DNA of 64,000 nucleotides from Sphingopyxis macrogoltabida (GCF_001314325.1 NZ_CP009429.1:3162501-3226500); one strand, 5' to 3'; positions 22,384 to 33,197 are shown, numbered from the stretch's first letter. Notes: generated by a model from the letters alone, not told the origin. Translations and numbers: made by a program.

Positions 22384-22860
22384 TCAGCCGGCGCAGAAAG
22401 CGACAAAGCGCGCGATCGCCTGCTTGCCCGCCGGCGTCGCCGCCATATCGGTCGCGACGCCATCGGCCGTCATGCGCAGCCACCCGTTCGCCGCAAAGGC
22501 GCGGATGAAAGGCGCATCGCCGGCGATTTCGTCGGTCGACGAGAAATAGGGCATTTCCTCGGCCTCGGTCGTGCCGGCCAGCCGCAATGCCTGGTCGCCC
22601 GATACCAGCTCGATCGCGCTGAGATCGGGCGAGCCGCCCGAGATCCCGGCAAAGATGCGGTTGCCGCCCTCTTCGCAGGTGAAATTCAGCGGCTGGTCGT
22701 CGGTGTCGGTGACTTCATAGGCAAGGATCGCGCTGTTCGCCCGATCCTCGTCATTGACACGCATCGTCCAGTCGTACCCGTCGTTCACCGCGGGCGCGCT
22801 CGCAGCGGCCCCCGACACGATCGCCAGAGCACCGCCAACCGAAACCAGAAACCGCTTCAT
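22384..22860 (-). CDS. Exported protein of unknown function
   Basis: A 158-residue protein with a signal peptide (MKRFLVSVGGALAIVSGAAASA|P). The mature part is acidic (DGYDWTMRVNDEDRANSAI, EVTDTDDQPLNFTCEEGG), contains two cysteines (in FTCEEGG and FVAFCAG) that could form a disulfide, and looks like a beta-rich exported domain. Three ATGs stand in tandem; the last is best spaced from AGGGTGGA and begins MKRF. No family recognised. Upstream partner of the amidohydrolase gene. Confidence 0.7.
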   Translation of the reverse strand: MKRFLVSVGGALAIVSGAAASAPAVNDGYDWTMRVNDEDRANSAILAYEVTDTDDQPLNFTCEEGGNRIFAGISGGSPDLSAIELVSGDQALRLAGTTEAEEMPYFSSTDEIAGDAPFIRAFAANGWLRMTADGVATDMAATPAGKQAIARFVAFCAG

Positions 22861-22947
22861 CATCATTCCACCCTTCGTCATCATTATGCATTGATTTCAA
22901 TGCTTATGACCGCGAAGCGGCTGAATTGCCTGTGAACTGGATCACCG

Positions 22948-24414
22948 TCAAGCGAGCGCCTTCTTCAGCAGTTCGTTGACGACCTGCGGGTTCGCCTTGC
23001 CCTGCATCGCCTTCATCGTCTGCCCGACGAAAAAGCCGAACAAGGCTTCCTTGCCGCCCTTATACTGCTCGACCTTGTCGGCATTGGCGGCGAGGACCTT
23101 GGCGATCTCGGCCTCGATCGCGCCGGTGTCGCTCGTCTGCTTGAGGCCTTCGCGATCGACGATGGCGGCCGCGCCGTCGCCGCTTTCGAGCATCTTTTCG
23201 AACACGGCCTTGGCGATCGTGCCCGAAATCGTGCCGTCGGCAACGAGCCCGAGCAATTCGCCCGCCTGCGCCGGTGTCACCGGGCAATCCTCGAAGCTCT
23301 TGCCGAGGCGGTTGAGCGCCCCGAACAACTCGCTCGATACCCAGTTCGCCGCCGCAGCCGGCTTCGCGCCGGTTTCCAGCAGCGTATCGAACCACAGCGC
23401 GCTCTCGACCTCGGCGGTCAGCACGTCGGCGTTATATGCCGAGATCCCGGCCGCCAGATAGCGCGCCCGCTTGGCGTCGGGCAGTTCGGGCAAGGACTCG
23501 CGGCATTCCGCCAGAAACGCATCGTCGAGTTCGAGCGGCAACAGGTCGGGATCGGGGAAGTAGCGGTAATCATGCGCATCTTCCTTCGACCGCATCGAGC
23601 GCGTCTCGTTGCGGTCGGGATCGTAAAGCCGCGTTTCCTGCACCACGGTGCCGCCACTTTCGATCAGCTCGACCTGACGTTTCGCTTCGCCCTCGATCAC
23701 CGCCATCACGAAGCGCACCGAATTGACGTTCTTCGTCTCGGTGCGCGTCCCGAACTCGTCGCCGGGCTTGCGGACGCTGACGTTGACGTCGGCGCGCATC
23801 GAGCCCTCTTCCATATTGCCGTCGCACGATCCGACATAGCGCAGGATCGACCGCAGCTTGCGCACATAGGCCCCCGCTTCGGCGGGCGAACGCATGTCGG
23901 GGCGCGAGACGATTTCCATCAGCGCGACGCCCGAGCGGTTGAGGTCGACATAGGACATCGTCGGATGCTGGTCGTGCATCAGCTTGCCGGCGTCCTGCTC
24001 GACATGGATGCGCTCGATCCCGATCACCTTGTCGCCCGGAATCCCTGCCTTCTCGTCGGCTGCGATCGTCAGCGAACCTTCGCCGACAAGCGGATGATAA
24101 AGCTGCGAAATCTGGTAACCCTGCGGCAGGTCGGCATAGAAATAATTCTTGCGATCGAACCGCGACCATTTGTTGATCTCGGCCTCGATCGCCATCCCTG
24201 TACGCACCGCCTGACGGATGCATTCGCGGTTCGGCACCGGCAGCATGCCCGGCATCGCGGCATCGACCAGCGACACCTGTGTGTTCGGCTCGGCCCCGAA
24301 CGCCGTCGCGGCGCCCGAGAACAGCTTGGCGTTGGAGGTGACCTGCGCATGGACCTCGAGGCCGATCACGACCTCCCACTCGCCAGTTTCGCCCTTGATG
24401 CGATAATCGCTCAT
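22948..24414 (-). CDS. gatB: Asp-tRNA(Asn)/Glu-tRNA(Gln) amidotransferase subunit B
   Basis: Subunit of the GatCAB transamidosome, which turns Glu-tRNA(Gln) and Asp-tRNA(Asn) into the correctly charged forms; GatB activates the misacylated tRNA with ATP and receives ammonia from GatA. 488 residues, as usual. Motifs: [12 protein letters not shown] near the N-terminus, [31 protein letters not shown] and RTETKNVNS; the C-terminal YqeY-like domain ends in [21 protein letters not shown] residues. ATG at 24414, one base after the gatA stop; the upstream frame extension lies inside gatA. Confidence 0.97.
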   Translation of the reverse strand: MSDYRIKGETGEWEVVIGLEVHAQVTSNAKLFSGAATAFGAEPNTQVSLVDAAMPGMLPVPNRECIRQAVRTGMAIEAEINKWSRFDRKNYFYADLPQGYQISQLYHPLVGEGSLTIAADEKAGIPGDKVIGIERIHVEQDAGKLMHDQHPTMSYVDLNRSGVALMEIVSRPDMRSPAEAGAYVRKLRSILRYVGSCDGNMEEGSMRADVNVSVRKPGDEFGTRTETKNVNSVRFVMAVIEGEAKRQVELIESGGTVVQETRLYDPDRNETRSMRSKEDAHDYRYFPDPDLLPLELDDAFLAECRESLPELPDAKRARYLAAGISAYNADVLTAEVESALWFDTLLETGAKPAAAANWVSSELFGALNRLGKSFEDCPVTPAQAGELLGLVADGTISGTIAKAVFEKMLESGDGAAAIVDREGLKQTSDTGAIEAEIAKVLAANADKVEQYKGGKEALFGFFVGQTMKAMQGKANPQVVNELLKKALA

Positions 24415-24415
24415 C

Positions 24416-25897
24416 TTACCACCACTTCTCGGCGCGGGCGTTGAAGCCCGCCCGCTCTTCAATTGCCAGCCCCGCGTTCAGCACGCCCTGCTCGTCAAAC
24501 GCCTTGCCGATGATCTGCAAGCCCAGCGGCAGTCCTTCGCGGTTCAGCGCCGCGGGGACCGACATCGCGGGCAGGCCCGCGAGGCTCGCGGGCACGGCGA
24601 ACACGTCGTTGAGATACATCGCCAGCGGATCGGCGGTCTTCTCGCCGAGCCCGAACGCCGCCGACGGCGCGGTCGGCGCGAGGATGACGTCGCACACTCC
24701 GAACGCCTGTTCGAAATCGCGCGCGATCAGCGTCCGCACCTTCTGCGCCTGCGTATAATAGGCGTCGTAAAAGCCCGCCGACAGCACATAGGTGCCGATC
24801 ATGATGCGGCGCTTGACCTCGGGCCCGAAGCCGTCGGCGCGCGTCGCGGCATACATGTCCTGCAATCCGGCCTTTTCGGGCAGGTCGCGGAGGCCGTAAC
24901 GCACACCGTCATAGCGCGCGAGGTTCGACGACGCTTCGGCGGGCGCGATGATATAATAGGCCGGCAGCGCGTATTTGGTGTGCGGCAGGCTGATGTCGAC
25001 AACCTCGGCCCCGGCATCCTTCAGCATCGCGATACCCGCATCCCACATCGCGTCGATGTCGGGATCGATGCCTTCAAGGCGATATTCCTTAGGAATACCG
25101 ACTTTCTTGCCCTTGAGATCGCTCGACAAAGCGGCTTCCCAATTGGGCACCGGCAGGTTCAGGCTCGTCGCGTCCTTCGGATCGAAGCCCGCCATATTTT
25201 CGAGCATGATCGCGCAGTCCTTGACGTCGCGCGCCATCGGCCCCGCCTGATCGAGCGAGCTCGCGAACGCCACGATGCCCCAGCGCGAGCAGCGGCCGTA
25301 GGTCGGCTTGATCCCGCTGATCCCGACGAACGCCGCAGGCTGGCGGATCGAGCCGCCGGTGTCGGTCCCCGTCGCCGCGGGGCACAGCCGCGCCGCGATT
25401 GCCGACGAGCTGCCGCCCGACGATCCGCCCGGCGCGAGCGCGGCATTGCCGCCATCCTTGCGCTTCCACGGTGAGATCACATTGCCAAAATAGCTCGTCT
25501 CGTTCGACGATCCCATCGCGAACTGGTCGAGGTTGAGCTTGCCGAGCATGCCGCAGCCCGCGTCCCACAATTTCTGCGAAACGGTCGATTCATAACGCGG
25601 GACAAAGCCTTCGAGCATATGGCTCGCGGCTGTGGTCTGGACGCCGTTGGTCGCGAACAAATCCTTCATCCCGATCGGCACGCCCGACAAGGGCTTCAGC
25701 GTCCCCGCCGCGCGGTCGGCATCAGCCGTCTTCGCCGCCGCGATCGCATGTTCGGGCGTCTCGACGATGAACGCATTCAGCGCCTTCGCGCCCGCGACAT
25801 TGGCGTTGAACGCCTCGGCGACCTCGACAGCACTGAAATCGCCCGCGCGGTGCCCGTCGCGGATCTCGGCGACGGTCAGGTTCGTAAGTTCGGTCAT
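24416..25897 (-). CDS. gatA: Asp-tRNA(Asn)/Glu-tRNA(Gln) amidotransferase subunit A
   Basis: Glutaminase subunit of GatCAB, 493 residues, amidase-signature family. The Ser-cisSer-Lys triad is visible as K78 ([10 protein letters not shown]), S159 ([12 protein letters not shown]) and S183 ([12 protein letters not shown]); the 24-residue spacing of the serines matches characterised GatA. The ATG shares a base with the gatC stop (TAATG), so translation is coupled. Order gatC-gatA-gatB is the usual one. Confidence 0.97.
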   Translation of the reverse strand: MTELTNLTVAEIRDGHRAGDFSAVEVAEAFNANVAGAKALNAFIVETPEHAIAAAKTADADRAAGTLKPLSGVPIGMKDLFATNGVQTTAASHMLEGFVPRYESTVSQKLWDAGCGMLGKLNLDQFAMGSSNETSYFGNVISPWKRKDGGNAALAPGGSSGGSSSAIAARLCPAATGTDTGGSIRQPAAFVGISGIKPTYGRCSRWGIVAFASSLDQAGPMARDVKDCAIMLENMAGFDPKDATSLNLPVPNWEAALSSDLKGKKVGIPKEYRLEGIDPDIDAMWDAGIAMLKDAGAEVVDISLPHTKYALPAYYIIAPAEASSNLARYDGVRYGLRDLPEKAGLQDMYAATRADGFGPEVKRRIMIGTYVLSAGFYDAYYTQAQKVRTLIARDFEQAFGVCDVILAPTAPSAAFGLGEKTADPLAMYLNDVFAVPASLAGLPAMSVPAALNREGLPLGLQIIGKAFDEQGVLNAGLAIEERAGFNARAEKWW

Positions 25898-26199
25898 TAT
25901 TCGATTACCTTGGGAACGCCGAAAAAGCCGTGCTGCGGCGCGGGCGCATTGGCGAGAATATCGTCGCGGCGGTTGCCGCCGGTCAGCGGGTCGGCATCGA
26001 CGATATCGTCGCGCAGCCGCAGTATGTTCGGGATCACCGCAGTCATCGGCTCGACCCCGGTCACATCGACCTCGCCGAGTTGCTCGACCCAGCCCAAAAT
26101 GCCGTTCAATTCGCCTTCCATCGCGGCGGCTTCCGCATCGCTGATCGCGATGCGCGCCAGCGACGCGATTTTCCTTACCGTTGCCTGATCGATTGCCAT
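25897..26199 (-). CDS. gatC: Asp-tRNA(Asn)/Glu-tRNA(Gln) amidotransferase subunit C
   Basis: The 100-residue subunit that clamps GatA to GatB. Family motifs: [14 protein letters not shown] at the N-terminus and [11 protein letters not shown], followed by the [14 protein letters not shown] and FFGVPKVIE segments. First gene of the gatCAB operon; the ATG at 26199 is conserved, and upstream in-frame codons overlap the 73-base gap to the DUF4153 gene. Confidence 0.95.
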   Translation of the reverse strand: MAIDQATVRKIASLARIAISDAEAAAMEGELNGILGWVEQLGEVDVTGVEPMTAVIPNILRLRDDIVDADPLTGGNRRDDILANAPAPQHGFFGVPKVIE

Positions 26200-26272
26200 T
26201 CTAGTCGCCTTATCGGGAGAAGCTGCGCCGCTAGCATCCTCCCCCGCGCGCTTCAAGGCAGGCGCGCGATTC

Positions 26273-28054
26273 TCACTCGAAATCCTCGCCCAGCGGCTTG
26301 CCATTGACGAAGAGCTGCCGCCGCTGGACCGGCCGCACCTCGATCACCGCCTTTTCGAGCTCGTCGATCGTCAAACCCTCCGCGATCGCGCCACCGCGAA
26401 ACCCTTCATAATCCTCGGCCCATTCGCCGGTCTTTGCATCCCGCGCGAACAGCACGACATTGTTGCCGCGCCCGGCCACGACGATGCGGTCGGAACCCAG
26501 CACATAGGCGGCGCACGGCGCAGTCTTGCACTGGCCGCGCGTATCGAGCGCTGCATAGGCCTCGGGCGGCAATAGCTGCCCCGCCGGCAGCACCCGCACC
26601 TTGTCGCGGATCGGCTTGGCGCCATAGGTCACATCGGCGGCATCGACGGCCTCGCCCGGGACGTTCAGATCCCAGCGATTCTGCGCGGCGAGCGCCCATT
26701 TCGCCAGATCAGCCCTAGCCTTGTCGGGCGACTTCGCCAGATCGGCGAGCGCCCGCCGCCCCGCGGGCCCGAAATCGAACGCCAGCGCCGCCCAGTCGAA
26801 TTTCTCGGCCTTTGTCGTGCCGGTTTTCAATCGCGCCAACTGGTCGCGCGTCGAAATTGCGCCGAAATCCATCAGCGGCAGCGCGAGGAACAGCGCCAGC
26901 AGCATCAGCCCGATCGCCAGCTTCTGTTGCAACGGCCGCAGCAGATCGTCGAAATCGCGGCGCCCCTTCGCAACCGACCACAGCCCCGCCGCGCCATAGG
27001 CGAGCGCGATGATCGCCGCGATCACCCCCCAGATGCGCTCGGGGGTCCAGCCATATTGGATGACGCGCAAATGCATCGAGTAGAAAGCGATGACCGCAAG
27101 CGGCAGCACCGCCGCGACCAGCACCGCCGCCGCAATCTGCAGGAAGCGGTTCGCGGACCGGTCGTCGCGCCCGTTGCCGATCACCGCATTGGCGAGCAGC
27201 ACGGCGAACGCCGCCGCCGCCATCATCAGCGCCGCGGTGGAAAATCCCGATTCCCAGAGCGGCGTCAGCCCGGTGCCGAGCAGCGACAGCAGGAACAGCG
27301 CCAGCGCGGCCGCCAGCACCGGCGCCAGCACGCCGAGCACGATCATCACCAGCCGCTGCAAGGTCGCGACCAGCTTGTCGCGCTCGCGCAGCAGCCCGAC
27401 CGCGCCGCCGAATGCCGCTCCCGCGAGCATCCAGCCGAACCATTCGCCGTTCAGCAGGCGCTCGATCAGGTCGATCCCGATCAGCTTGAACATCTGCCCG
27501 ATCAGCACGACGAGCAGGAAAGTGATGCCGACGAAGACCAGCCCCGCCGCGCCGATCACCGCGTCGGTCCAGGCGTGGCTGTGCAGCCGTTCGTAGGGCA
27601 TCTGCCACAGTTTCCAGAAGCGCCAGTCGGGCGCGACATCGCGGCGTGTCTGAAACAGCGGCGTCGCGACGAGCACCGCCAGGATTCCCGACCAGAACGG
27701 CCATTCGATCGGCGACCCGTTGAGATTATAACCCGCCGAATAGCCGCTGATCAGCCCCATCACCGCGCCCCACAGCAGCGCGAAACCCAGTGCCCAGTGC
27801 CAGCGGCGGATTTCGACGCCGAGCAGGAAAACCACCGTCGAAACGGCGATGAAGGCCGCAAGCGCGTCGAGCAGCGGCGCCGGTTCGGCGACATATTGGC
27901 GGTCGACGAGCATGTGGAACAACAGTCCCGCGAGCGCCCCGATCGCCGCCATGATCCACGGGCGCAGCGGCCATGGTGCGTCATTCTCGTCGAGTCGTAC
28001 CGAGGCGAGCCGGGGCGAATCGGCGGCGGGCGTGCTTGCAGGGGCGTCGGTCAT
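26273..28054 (-). CDS. DUF4153 multi-pass membrane protein
   Basis: Inner-membrane protein of 593 residues: about twelve hydrophobic helices in the first 400 residues (for example [36 protein letters not shown]), then a soluble C-terminal domain of about 170 residues with cysteines in [12 protein letters not shown]. Assigned to DUF4153 by overall layout; function unknown. The ATG at 28054 is chosen over a TTG two codons upstream. It precedes gatC on the same strand with a 73-bp gap. Confidence 0.82.
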   Translation of the reverse strand: MTDAPASTPAADSPRLASVRLDENDAPWPLRPWIMAAIGALAGLLFHMLVDRQYVAEPAPLLDALAAFIAVSTVVFLLGVEIRRWHWALGFALLWGAVMGLISGYSAGYNLNGSPIEWPFWSGILAVLVATPLFQTRRDVAPDWRFWKLWQMPYERLHSHAWTDAVIGAAGLVFVGITFLLVVLIGQMFKLIGIDLIERLLNGEWFGWMLAGAAFGGAVGLLRERDKLVATLQRLVMIVLGVLAPVLAAALALFLLSLLGTGLTPLWESGFSTAALMMAAAAFAVLLANAVIGNGRDDRSANRFLQIAAAVLVAAVLPLAVIAFYSMHLRVIQYGWTPERIWGVIAAIIALAYGAAGLWSVAKGRRDFDDLLRPLQQKLAIGLMLLALFLALPLMDFGAISTRDQLARLKTGTTKAEKFDWAALAFDFGPAGRRALADLAKSPDKARADLAKWALAAQNRWDLNVPGEAVDAADVTYGAKPIRDKVRVLPAGQLLPPEAYAALDTRGQCKTAPCAAYVLGSDRIVVAGRGNNVVLFARDAKTGEWAEDYEGFRGGAIAEGLTIDELEKAVIEVRPVQRRQLFVNGKPLGEDFE

Positions 28055-28077
28055 GCCCAATGTCTAACTTCCAATTT

Positions 28078-28180
28078 CGTCATGCTGAACTTCTTTCAGC
28101 ATCCATGGCCTGCCATCCCGACACGCGACGCATATCGTCGCGCCTCGGGCCGTGGACCCTGAACCAAGTTCAGGGTGACG
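28078..28180. repeat. Intergenic palindromic repeat, family D
   Basis: About 100 bases with ends CGTCATGCTGAAC and GTTCAGGGTGACG and internal hairpin GCGACGCATATCGTCGC. It lies between the divergent DUF4153 and DUF3089 genes, so it also occupies their promoter region. Confidence 0.8.
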
Positions 28181-28236
28181 AGTATTTGAAGGACCGCTAG
28201 ATAGCGCCCAAACTTTTTCTCCCCCATGGAGCCCAA

Positions 28237-29514
28237 ATGGCCCGCAAATTCCTCTACCTCATCGCCGCGATCATCATTCTCGTCCTCGGCGTCGGCATCG
28301 CCTGGCAGCTCGCGCCCGCCTGGTTCGGCCGCGTCGCGTTCGTGCCGTCGACCGAATTCAAGCCGCAGGCGGCGATCGCCCCCAACGCCTATGACGATCC
28401 TGCGATGTGGATTTCGCGGCCGGGGATCGAGAACGATCCGTCGGCATGGCGACCGCCCGCCGACGGCGCCGCGACGCCCAAGACCGGGGACGGCGACAAG
28501 CTGATTCCGCCGGCCCGCGCGGCAACCGCCGCGGCGCCCGCCGAAGCCGCCGCGCCCAAGGGCGACGCCGCGATCTTCTTCGTCCACCCGACCAGTTATT
28601 ACAGCAAGTCGAGCTGGAACGCGCCGCTCGAGGACCGCGACGCCAATTACCGCACCACCCTGTTCATGCAGGGTATGGCGAGCGCTTTCGGCGACGCCGG
28701 CGAACTCTGGGCGCCGCGCTACCGTCAGGCGACGCTCGGTGCCTTCCTCGCCGAAGACCGCGTGACGGCGGGCAAAGCGATAGACGCCGCCTATCGCGAC
28801 GTCGAACAGGCGTTCGACGCCTTCCTCGCGGCGCAGCCCAAAAACCGGCCGATCATCCTCGCCGGGCACAGCCAGGGCGCGCTGCACATCGAAACGCTGA
28901 TCAAGAACCGCATCGCCGGCACCCCGCTCGCGAAGCGCATCGTCGCCGCTTACGTGATCGGCTGGCCGATCAGCGTCGATACCGACATCGCGGCGCTCGG
29001 CCTCCCCGCCTGCCAGACCCCCGAGCAAAAGGGCTGCCTGATCAGTTGGGCCAGCTTCGCGGAGCCTGCCGACCCGATCATGGTGACCGACGCCTATGAC
29101 GGCACGATCGGCTACGACGGTCGCCCGCGCGCGGGCACGCGCATGCTGTGCACCAATCCGCTCACCGGCATCCCCGATACCGCGGCGGGCCCGGAGGCCA
29201 ACATCGGCACGCTCAAGCCCGCCGACGGCTTCAAGAAGGGATCGCTCGTCGCGGGCAAGATCGGCGCCAAATGCGACGATACGCGCGGCCTGCTGATGAT
29301 CGGCGATGCCGAGGTCGCCAAGGATTATGCGCCGAGCTATGTGCTGCCGGGCAATAATTACCACGTCTTCGACATCACCCTGTTCTGGGCGAACGTCCGC
29401 GCCGACGTGCTGCGGCGCCTCGCGACGTTCGAAGGCAAGCCATCGCCGGTGCCGCCGCCCGCGACGCCCCTTCCCGCCCCGGCGGCTACCGTAACTGCGG
29501 CACCGAAAACCTGA
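28237..29514 (+). CDS. DUF3089 alpha/beta-hydrolase, membrane-anchored
   Basis: Predicted serine hydrolase of 425 residues. An N-terminal hydrophobic helix (about 7-25, LIAAIIILVLGVGIAWQL) anchors it to the membrane. The nucleophile elbow is AGHSQGA with S212; IFFVHPTSYYS and WAPRYRQATLGAF are DUF3089 landmarks. A histidine in NNYHVFDI is a candidate catalytic residue. The first 120 residues include an Ala/Pro-rich linker and the C-terminus a Pro/Ala tail. Substrate unknown. The start follows GGAGCCCAA. Confidence 0.85.
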   Translation: MARKFLYLIAAIIILVLGVGIAWQLAPAWFGRVAFVPSTEFKPQAAIAPNAYDDPAMWISRPGIENDPSAWRPPADGAATPKTGDGDKLIPPARAATAAAPAEAAAPKGDAAIFFVHPTSYYSKSSWNAPLEDRDANYRTTLFMQGMASAFGDAGELWAPRYRQATLGAFLAEDRVTAGKAIDAAYRDVEQAFDAFLAAQPKNRPIILAGHSQGALHIETLIKNRIAGTPLAKRIVAAYVIGWPISVDTDIAALGLPACQTPEQKGCLISWASFAEPADPIMVTDAYDGTIGYDGRPRAGTRMLCTNPLTGIPDTAAGPEANIGTLKPADGFKKGSLVAGKIGAKCDDTRGLLMIGDAEVAKDYAPSYVLPGNNYHVFDITLFWANVRADVLRRLATFEGKPSPVPPPATPLPAPAATVTAAPKT

Positions 29515-29516
29515 TG

Positions 29517-29595
29517 CCGTTCGCATCGAGCGAAGTCGAGATGCCCCGAAGGCAGGCCTACCGATGGGTGTCTCGACTTCGCTCGACACGAGCGG
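29517..29595. repeat. Intergenic palindromic repeat, family A copy 2
   Basis: 79 bases closely related to 12078-12157: CCGTTCG start, CGAGCGAAGTCGAG and CTCGACTTCGCTCGA arms, and the same CCCCGAAGGCA...CCGATGGG core. Flanking triplets in the arms are exchanged relative to copy 1 (CAT/ATG left, TGT/ACA right) while the core keeps its orientation. Between the DUF3089 and ruvX genes. Confidence 0.85.
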
Positions 29596-29611
29596 CTAGA
29601 GAGGCGGTAAT

Positions 29612-30073
29612 ATGATCACCACCGCCGCTCCCGACTTCGCCGCCGCGCTCCCGGACGGCGGCCGCCTGATGGGCCTCGACGTCGGCACCAAGACGATCGG
29701 CGTCGCCTTCTGCGACGCCGGCTGGAGCTTCGCGACCCCCGACAAGACGATCGTCCGCAAGAAATTCTCGGTCGACCTCGAGGCGCTCGGGACGCTCGTC
29801 GCCGCCCATTCGATCACCGGCCTCGTCGTCGGCCTCCCGCTCAACATGGACGGCACCGACAGCCCGCGCACGCAAAGCACCCGCGCCTTCGCGCGTAACC
29901 TCGCCCCGCTCGCCCTCCCCCTCCTCCTCTGGGACGAACGCTGGTCGACCGCCGCGGTCGAGCGCGCGATGATCGCCGCCGACGTCAGCCGCGCCAAACG
30001 CGCAGAACGCGTCGACAGCGCCGCCGCCGCTTTCATCCTGCAGGGCGCAATCGACGCCCTGACCCGGGCTTGA
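29612..30073 (+). CDS. ruvX: Holliday-junction resolvase-like / pre-16S rRNA nuclease YqgF
   Basis: RNase H-fold nuclease of 153 residues involved in 16S rRNA 5'-end maturation. Motifs: [17 protein letters not shown] (first catalytic Asp), [27 protein letters not shown] (Glu) and a C-terminal Asp in [12 protein letters not shown]. Length is normal for the family with a slight N-terminal extension. It overlaps the next gene (TTGA), starting a likely run ruvX - DUF1294 - pyrB - pyrC-like. Confidence 0.94.
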   Translation: MITTAAPDFAAALPDGGRLMGLDVGTKTIGVAFCDAGWSFATPDKTIVRKKFSVDLEALGTLVAAHSITGLVVGLPLNMDGTDSPRTQSTRAFARNLAPLALPLLLWDERWSTAAVERAMIAADVSRAKRAERVDSAAAAFILQGAIDALTRA

Positions 30074-30387
30074 TCCGCTATTTCCTCTATTGGCTCGCCG
30101 CCGCGAACGGCATCGCCTTTGGCTTGATGGTCGCCGACAAGCGCCGCGCCGCAGCCGGCGTGCGCCGGATACCCGAGTCCACCCTGCTGCTCTGGGCCTT
30201 TCTTGGCGGCGCCCTCGGCACCGTCGCCGCATCGCGGCTCGTCCGCCACAAGACGCGCAAGCAGCCATTCGCGACGTGGATGATGATCTGGCTGTGGCTC
30301 GACATCCTCCTGCTCGCCCTCTGGACGTTCGGGATATTGGAACCATGGATCGCCTCGGCACTTGCCTATTTGCGCGCCGCCACCTAA
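30070..30387 (+). CDS. DUF1294 membrane protein
   Basis: A 105-residue inner-membrane protein with about three TM helices. Family signature: [29 protein letters not shown] and RHKTRKQPF. Function unknown. It begins at a TTG whose last two bases belong to the ruvX stop; the first in-frame ATG would remove the N-terminal helix. Confidence 0.85.
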   Translation: MIRYFLYWLAAANGIAFGLMVADKRRAAAGVRRIPESTLLLWAFLGGALGTVAASRLVRHKTRKQPFATWMMIWLWLDILLLALWTFGILEPWIASALAYLRAAT

Positions 30388-30400
30388 ACGCTCGGCTTTA

Positions 30401-31396
30401 ATGACAAACACAACCATCCGACCCGCCAGCGATTATCCGCCCGGCGGCGATGCCTTTCGCCATCGCCACCTCACCGGCATCGCCCAGCTCACCCCGTGGG
30501 AGATTTCCTACGTCCTCGACGCCGCCGAACAATGGGTCGAGATGAACCGCAGCGGCGCCGCCAAACATGACGACCGGCTCGCCGGCCTGACGATCATCAA
30601 CGCCTTTTTCGAAAATTCGACGCGCACCCTGCTGTCGTTCGAAATCGCCGGAAAGCGCCTCGGCGCCGATGTCGTCAACATGCACGCCGCGCAATCGAGC
30701 GTGAAGAAGGGCGAAACGCTGATCGACACCGCGATGACGCTGAACGCGATGCGCGCCGACGCCATCGTGATCCGCCATCAAAGCTCGGGCGCGGTGCAAC
30801 TGATCGCCGACAAGGTCGATTGCCCGGTGCTCAACGCCGGCGACGGCCGCCACGAGCATCCGACGCAGGCGCTGCTCGATGCGCTGACCATCCGCCGCCG
30901 CAAGGGCCGGGTCGAGGGCCTCACCATCGCCATCTGCGGCGACGTCCTCCACAGCCGCGTCGCGCGTTCGAACATCCTCGCGCTGACCCTGCTCGGCAAC
31001 GAGGTGCGCATCGTCGCGCCGCCGACGCTCACCCCGCCGGCGATCGATCGCATGCACGTCACGACCTTCACCGACATGGACGAAGGCATCAGGGACGCCG
31101 ACGTCGTGATGATGCTCCGCCTCCAGAACGAGCGTATGGATGGCGCTTACCTGCCGTCGGCGCGTGAATATCATGCGCTTTACGGCCTGACACCGAAGCG
31201 GCTCGAAAAAGCGAAACCCGATGCGATCGTCATGCACCCCGGCCCGATGAACCGCGGGGTCGAGATCGACAGCAGCGTCGCCGACGATGTCGAACGCTCG
31301 ACGATCACCGAACAGGTCGAAATGGGGGTCGCGGTCCGCATGGCGTGCCTCGACATATTGACGCGCCGCAAGCGGGGAGTGCCGGGATGGAACTGA
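30401..31396 (+). CDS. pyrB: Aspartate carbamoyltransferase catalytic subunit
   Basis: Second step of de novo pyrimidine synthesis: carbamoyl phosphate plus aspartate to N-carbamoylaspartate. 331 residues. Carbamoyl-phosphate loop [13 protein letters not shown], then [27 protein letters not shown] and MHPGPMNRG, all active-site regions. The ATG at 30401 starts a protein of normal length; the in-frame extension lies in DUF1294. No pyrI is present. It overlaps the PyrC-like gene by 10 bp, consistent with the type where the catalytic subunit pairs with a dihydroorotase-like protein. Confidence 0.96.
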   Translation: MTNTTIRPASDYPPGGDAFRHRHLTGIAQLTPWEISYVLDAAEQWVEMNRSGAAKHDDRLAGLTIINAFFENSTRTLLSFEIAGKRLGADVVNMHAAQSSVKKGETLIDTAMTLNAMRADAIVIRHQSSGAVQLIADKVDCPVLNAGDGRHEHPTQALLDALTIRRRKGRVEGLTIAICGDVLHSRVARSNILALTLLGNEVRIVAPPTLTPPAIDRMHVTTFTDMDEGIRDADVVMMLRLQNERMDGAYLPSAREYHALYGLTPKRLEKAKPDAIVMHPGPMNRGVEIDSSVADDVERSTITEQVEMGVAVRMACLDILTRRKRGVPGWN

Positions 31397-32610
31397 AACC
31401 GCTCCACATCACCGGCGCGCTGTTGATCGACGGCGACACGCCGCGTCCGGGCAGCCTGCTCGCGGTCGACGGCCGCATCGCGGCGATTGACCCGGCCGAC
31501 GTTCCCGAAGGCGCCGAAACCATCGACGCTCGCGGCCAGTGGCTCGCCCCCGGGATCATCGATCTCGGCGTCTTTGCCACCGACAAGCCCGCCTTCCATT
31601 TCGGCGGCATCACGCGCGCCGCGCTGATGCCCGACAGCGGGCCGCTCGACAGCGCCGGCCTCGTCGAGCGTGCGGCCAAGGGCGGCAAACCCGACCTCTG
31701 GGTGCATCCGCTCGCCGCCGCGACCAAGGGCCTCGCCGGCCGCGAACTCGCCGAAATCGGCCTGATGAAGCAGGCGGGAGCGCGCGCCATCGCGACCGGC
31801 CGCAACCGCATCCCCGACAGCGGCGTCATGCGGCGCGTGCTGACCTATGCCGCCTCGCTCGGCCTCGTCACGATCATCCATGCCGAGGATGAAGGGCTGA
31901 CGGCGGGTGCCGTCGCCACCGACGGCGAGATGGCGACCCGGCTCGGCCTGTCCTCTGCCCCCGCCATCGCCGAAGCGATAGCGATCGCGCGCGACCTTGC
32001 GCTGGTCGAGGAAACCGGCGCGCCCGTCCATTTCCGTCAGGTCACGACCGCGCGCGGGCTCGACCTGATCCGCGCCGCCAAGGCGAAGGGCTTGCCCGTC
32101 CTCTGCGGCATCACCCCGGCGCACCTGTTGCTCTCGGACACGGCAATCGGCGACTTCCGGACCTTCGCGCGCCTGTCGCCACCGCTGCGGTCGGAAGACG
32201 ACCGTCAGGCGTGCCTCGCAGCCATCGCCGACGGCACGATCGACATCCTCGCCTCGGGCCACGACCCGCGCGGTCCCGAAGACAAGCGCCTCCCCTTCGC
32301 CGAGGCGCTGCCCGGCATGGCGGGCGCCGAGACGCTGCTCGCGCTCGGCCTCAATCTTGTCCGCGACGGCCATATTTCGCCGGGGCGCCTGTTCGAGCTG
32401 CTGGCGCGCACCCCCGCCTGCCTCCTCGGCGTCGATGCCGGCCGCCTTGGCGTGGGCAAGGAAGCCGACCTGATCCTCGTCAACGAAGCGACGCCCTGGC
32501 AGGTCGATGCCAAGAAGATGGCGGCCTGGGCCGGCAACACCCCCTTCGACGGCATGCCGGTGCAAGGCCGCGCGACCGCGATGTGGAAGGGCGGCCTGCG
32601 TATCCGCTGA
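31387..32610 (+). CDS. Dihydroorotase-like protein lacking the metal-binding HxH (PyrX/PyrC' type)
   Basis: Amidohydrolase-fold protein of 407 residues aligned to class I dihydroorotase ([43 protein letters not shown]). The zinc ligands are lost: where active enzymes have DxHxH it reads DLGVFAT, and the usual TDHAPH near the C-terminus is SGHDPRG. Such proteins encoded beside pyrB in Pseudomonas-like species are structural partners needed to assemble active aspartate carbamoyltransferase; that role is inferred here. An active PyrC should exist elsewhere in the genome. Its ATG lies inside pyrB. Confidence 0.88.
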   Translation: MELKPLHITGALLIDGDTPRPGSLLAVDGRIAAIDPADVPEGAETIDARGQWLAPGIIDLGVFATDKPAFHFGGITRAALMPDSGPLDSAGLVERAAKGGKPDLWVHPLAAATKGLAGRELAEIGLMKQAGARAIATGRNRIPDSGVMRRVLTYAASLGLVTIIHAEDEGLTAGAVATDGEMATRLGLSSAPAIAEAIAIARDLALVEETGAPVHFRQVTTARGLDLIRAAKAKGLPVLCGITPAHLLLSDTAIGDFRTFARLSPPLRSEDDRQACLAAIADGTIDILASGHDPRGPEDKRLPFAEALPGMAGAETLLALGLNLVRDGHISPGRLFELLARTPACLLGVDAGRLGVGKEADLILVNEATPWQVDAKKMAAWAGNTPFDGMPVQGRATAMWKGGLRIR

Positions 32611-32634
32611 CGGCACATCCCGCTCCGCCGAGGG

Positions 32635-32652
32635 CCCCGGCTTTCGCCGGGG
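32635..32652. repeat. Short GC-rich hairpin downstream of pyrB-pyrC-like genes
   Basis: CCCCGG / CCGGGG around CTTTCG, 25 bases after the pyrC-like stop. No U-tract, so more like a truncated family B/C palindrome than a terminator. Confidence 0.5.
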
Positions 32653-32733
32653 TTCACAAAACGGGCGAAAGTCCGCTCCCAACCCCTAACCCGCCACCGT
32701 TGCTGTGAGTTCACAGCCAATTCTATCGCCAAA

Positions 32734-32766
32734 GAAAAAAGGCCCCGTCTTTCGACAGGGCCTTTT
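32734..32766. terminator. Bidirectional rho-independent terminator
   Basis: Stem GGCCCCGTC / GACAGGGCC with loop TTTC, flanked by AAAAAA on the left and CCTTTT on the right. It terminates the small membrane protein gene (minus strand) and can also stop plus-strand transcripts from pyrB. Confidence 0.85.
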
Positions 32767-32787
32767 CATGTTCTTCAGACGAAGCGA

Positions 32788-33027
32788 TCAGACGCTGACC
32801 GGATCGTCCTTGTTGTCGTCGAGGATCAGCACGAGGCCGATGATCGCCGCGAGAGCAAGAAGACCATAGAGCCAGGTCGAATTTTCGAGTTCGCTCTGAC
32901 CTTCGACGGTCGAGGTTGCACGCACGCCGTCGAATGCGGCGGCAGCCGGCGCAGCCGAAGCAGCGACGGGCGCAACGGCCATCGAGGTTGCCGCGAGGGT
33001 GATCGCAGCCTTCTTAAAGAGATTCAT
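32788..33027 (-). CDS. Small exported single-pass membrane protein
   Basis: A 79-residue protein: signal peptide (MNLFKKAAITLAATSMAVAP..ASA), a short Ser/Thr/Glu-rich stretch, and a C-terminal TM helix (WLYGLLALAAIIGLVLIL) followed by the acidic tail DDNKDDPVSV. The layout suggests a small inner-membrane protein with an extracytoplasmic loop. It has its own terminator and an AT-rich 200-base upstream region, so probably well expressed and monocistronic. No named family recognised; short proteins of this layout are common in sphingomonads. Confidence 0.75.
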   Translation of the reverse strand: MNLFKKAAITLAATSMAVAPVAASAAPAAAAFDGVRATSTVEGQSELENSTWLYGLLALAAIIGLVLILDDNKDDPVSV

Positions 33028-33156
33028 AGTAAACTCCGTCCACTGTTAGCAATCGCCCCCTAATCAGGATTTTGTTACTTATCAATGTATTTCATACCAA
33101 TATGGCGCAAAATAAATTTGGGTCGTTTAAAACTCTCTGCGTCGTGCGGGACGACC

Positions 33157-33197
33157 GGAAAAAAGCGAAGGGGCGTGGCCTTACGGCCACGCCCCTT
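33157..33197 (-). terminator. Rho-independent terminator of the ParA-SPOR operon
   Basis: Perfect 13-bp stem AAGGGGCGTGGCC / GGCCACGCCCCTT with a four-base loop, followed on the minus strand by CGCTTTTTT. About 30 bases after the TPR-SPOR stop codon. Confidence 0.9.
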
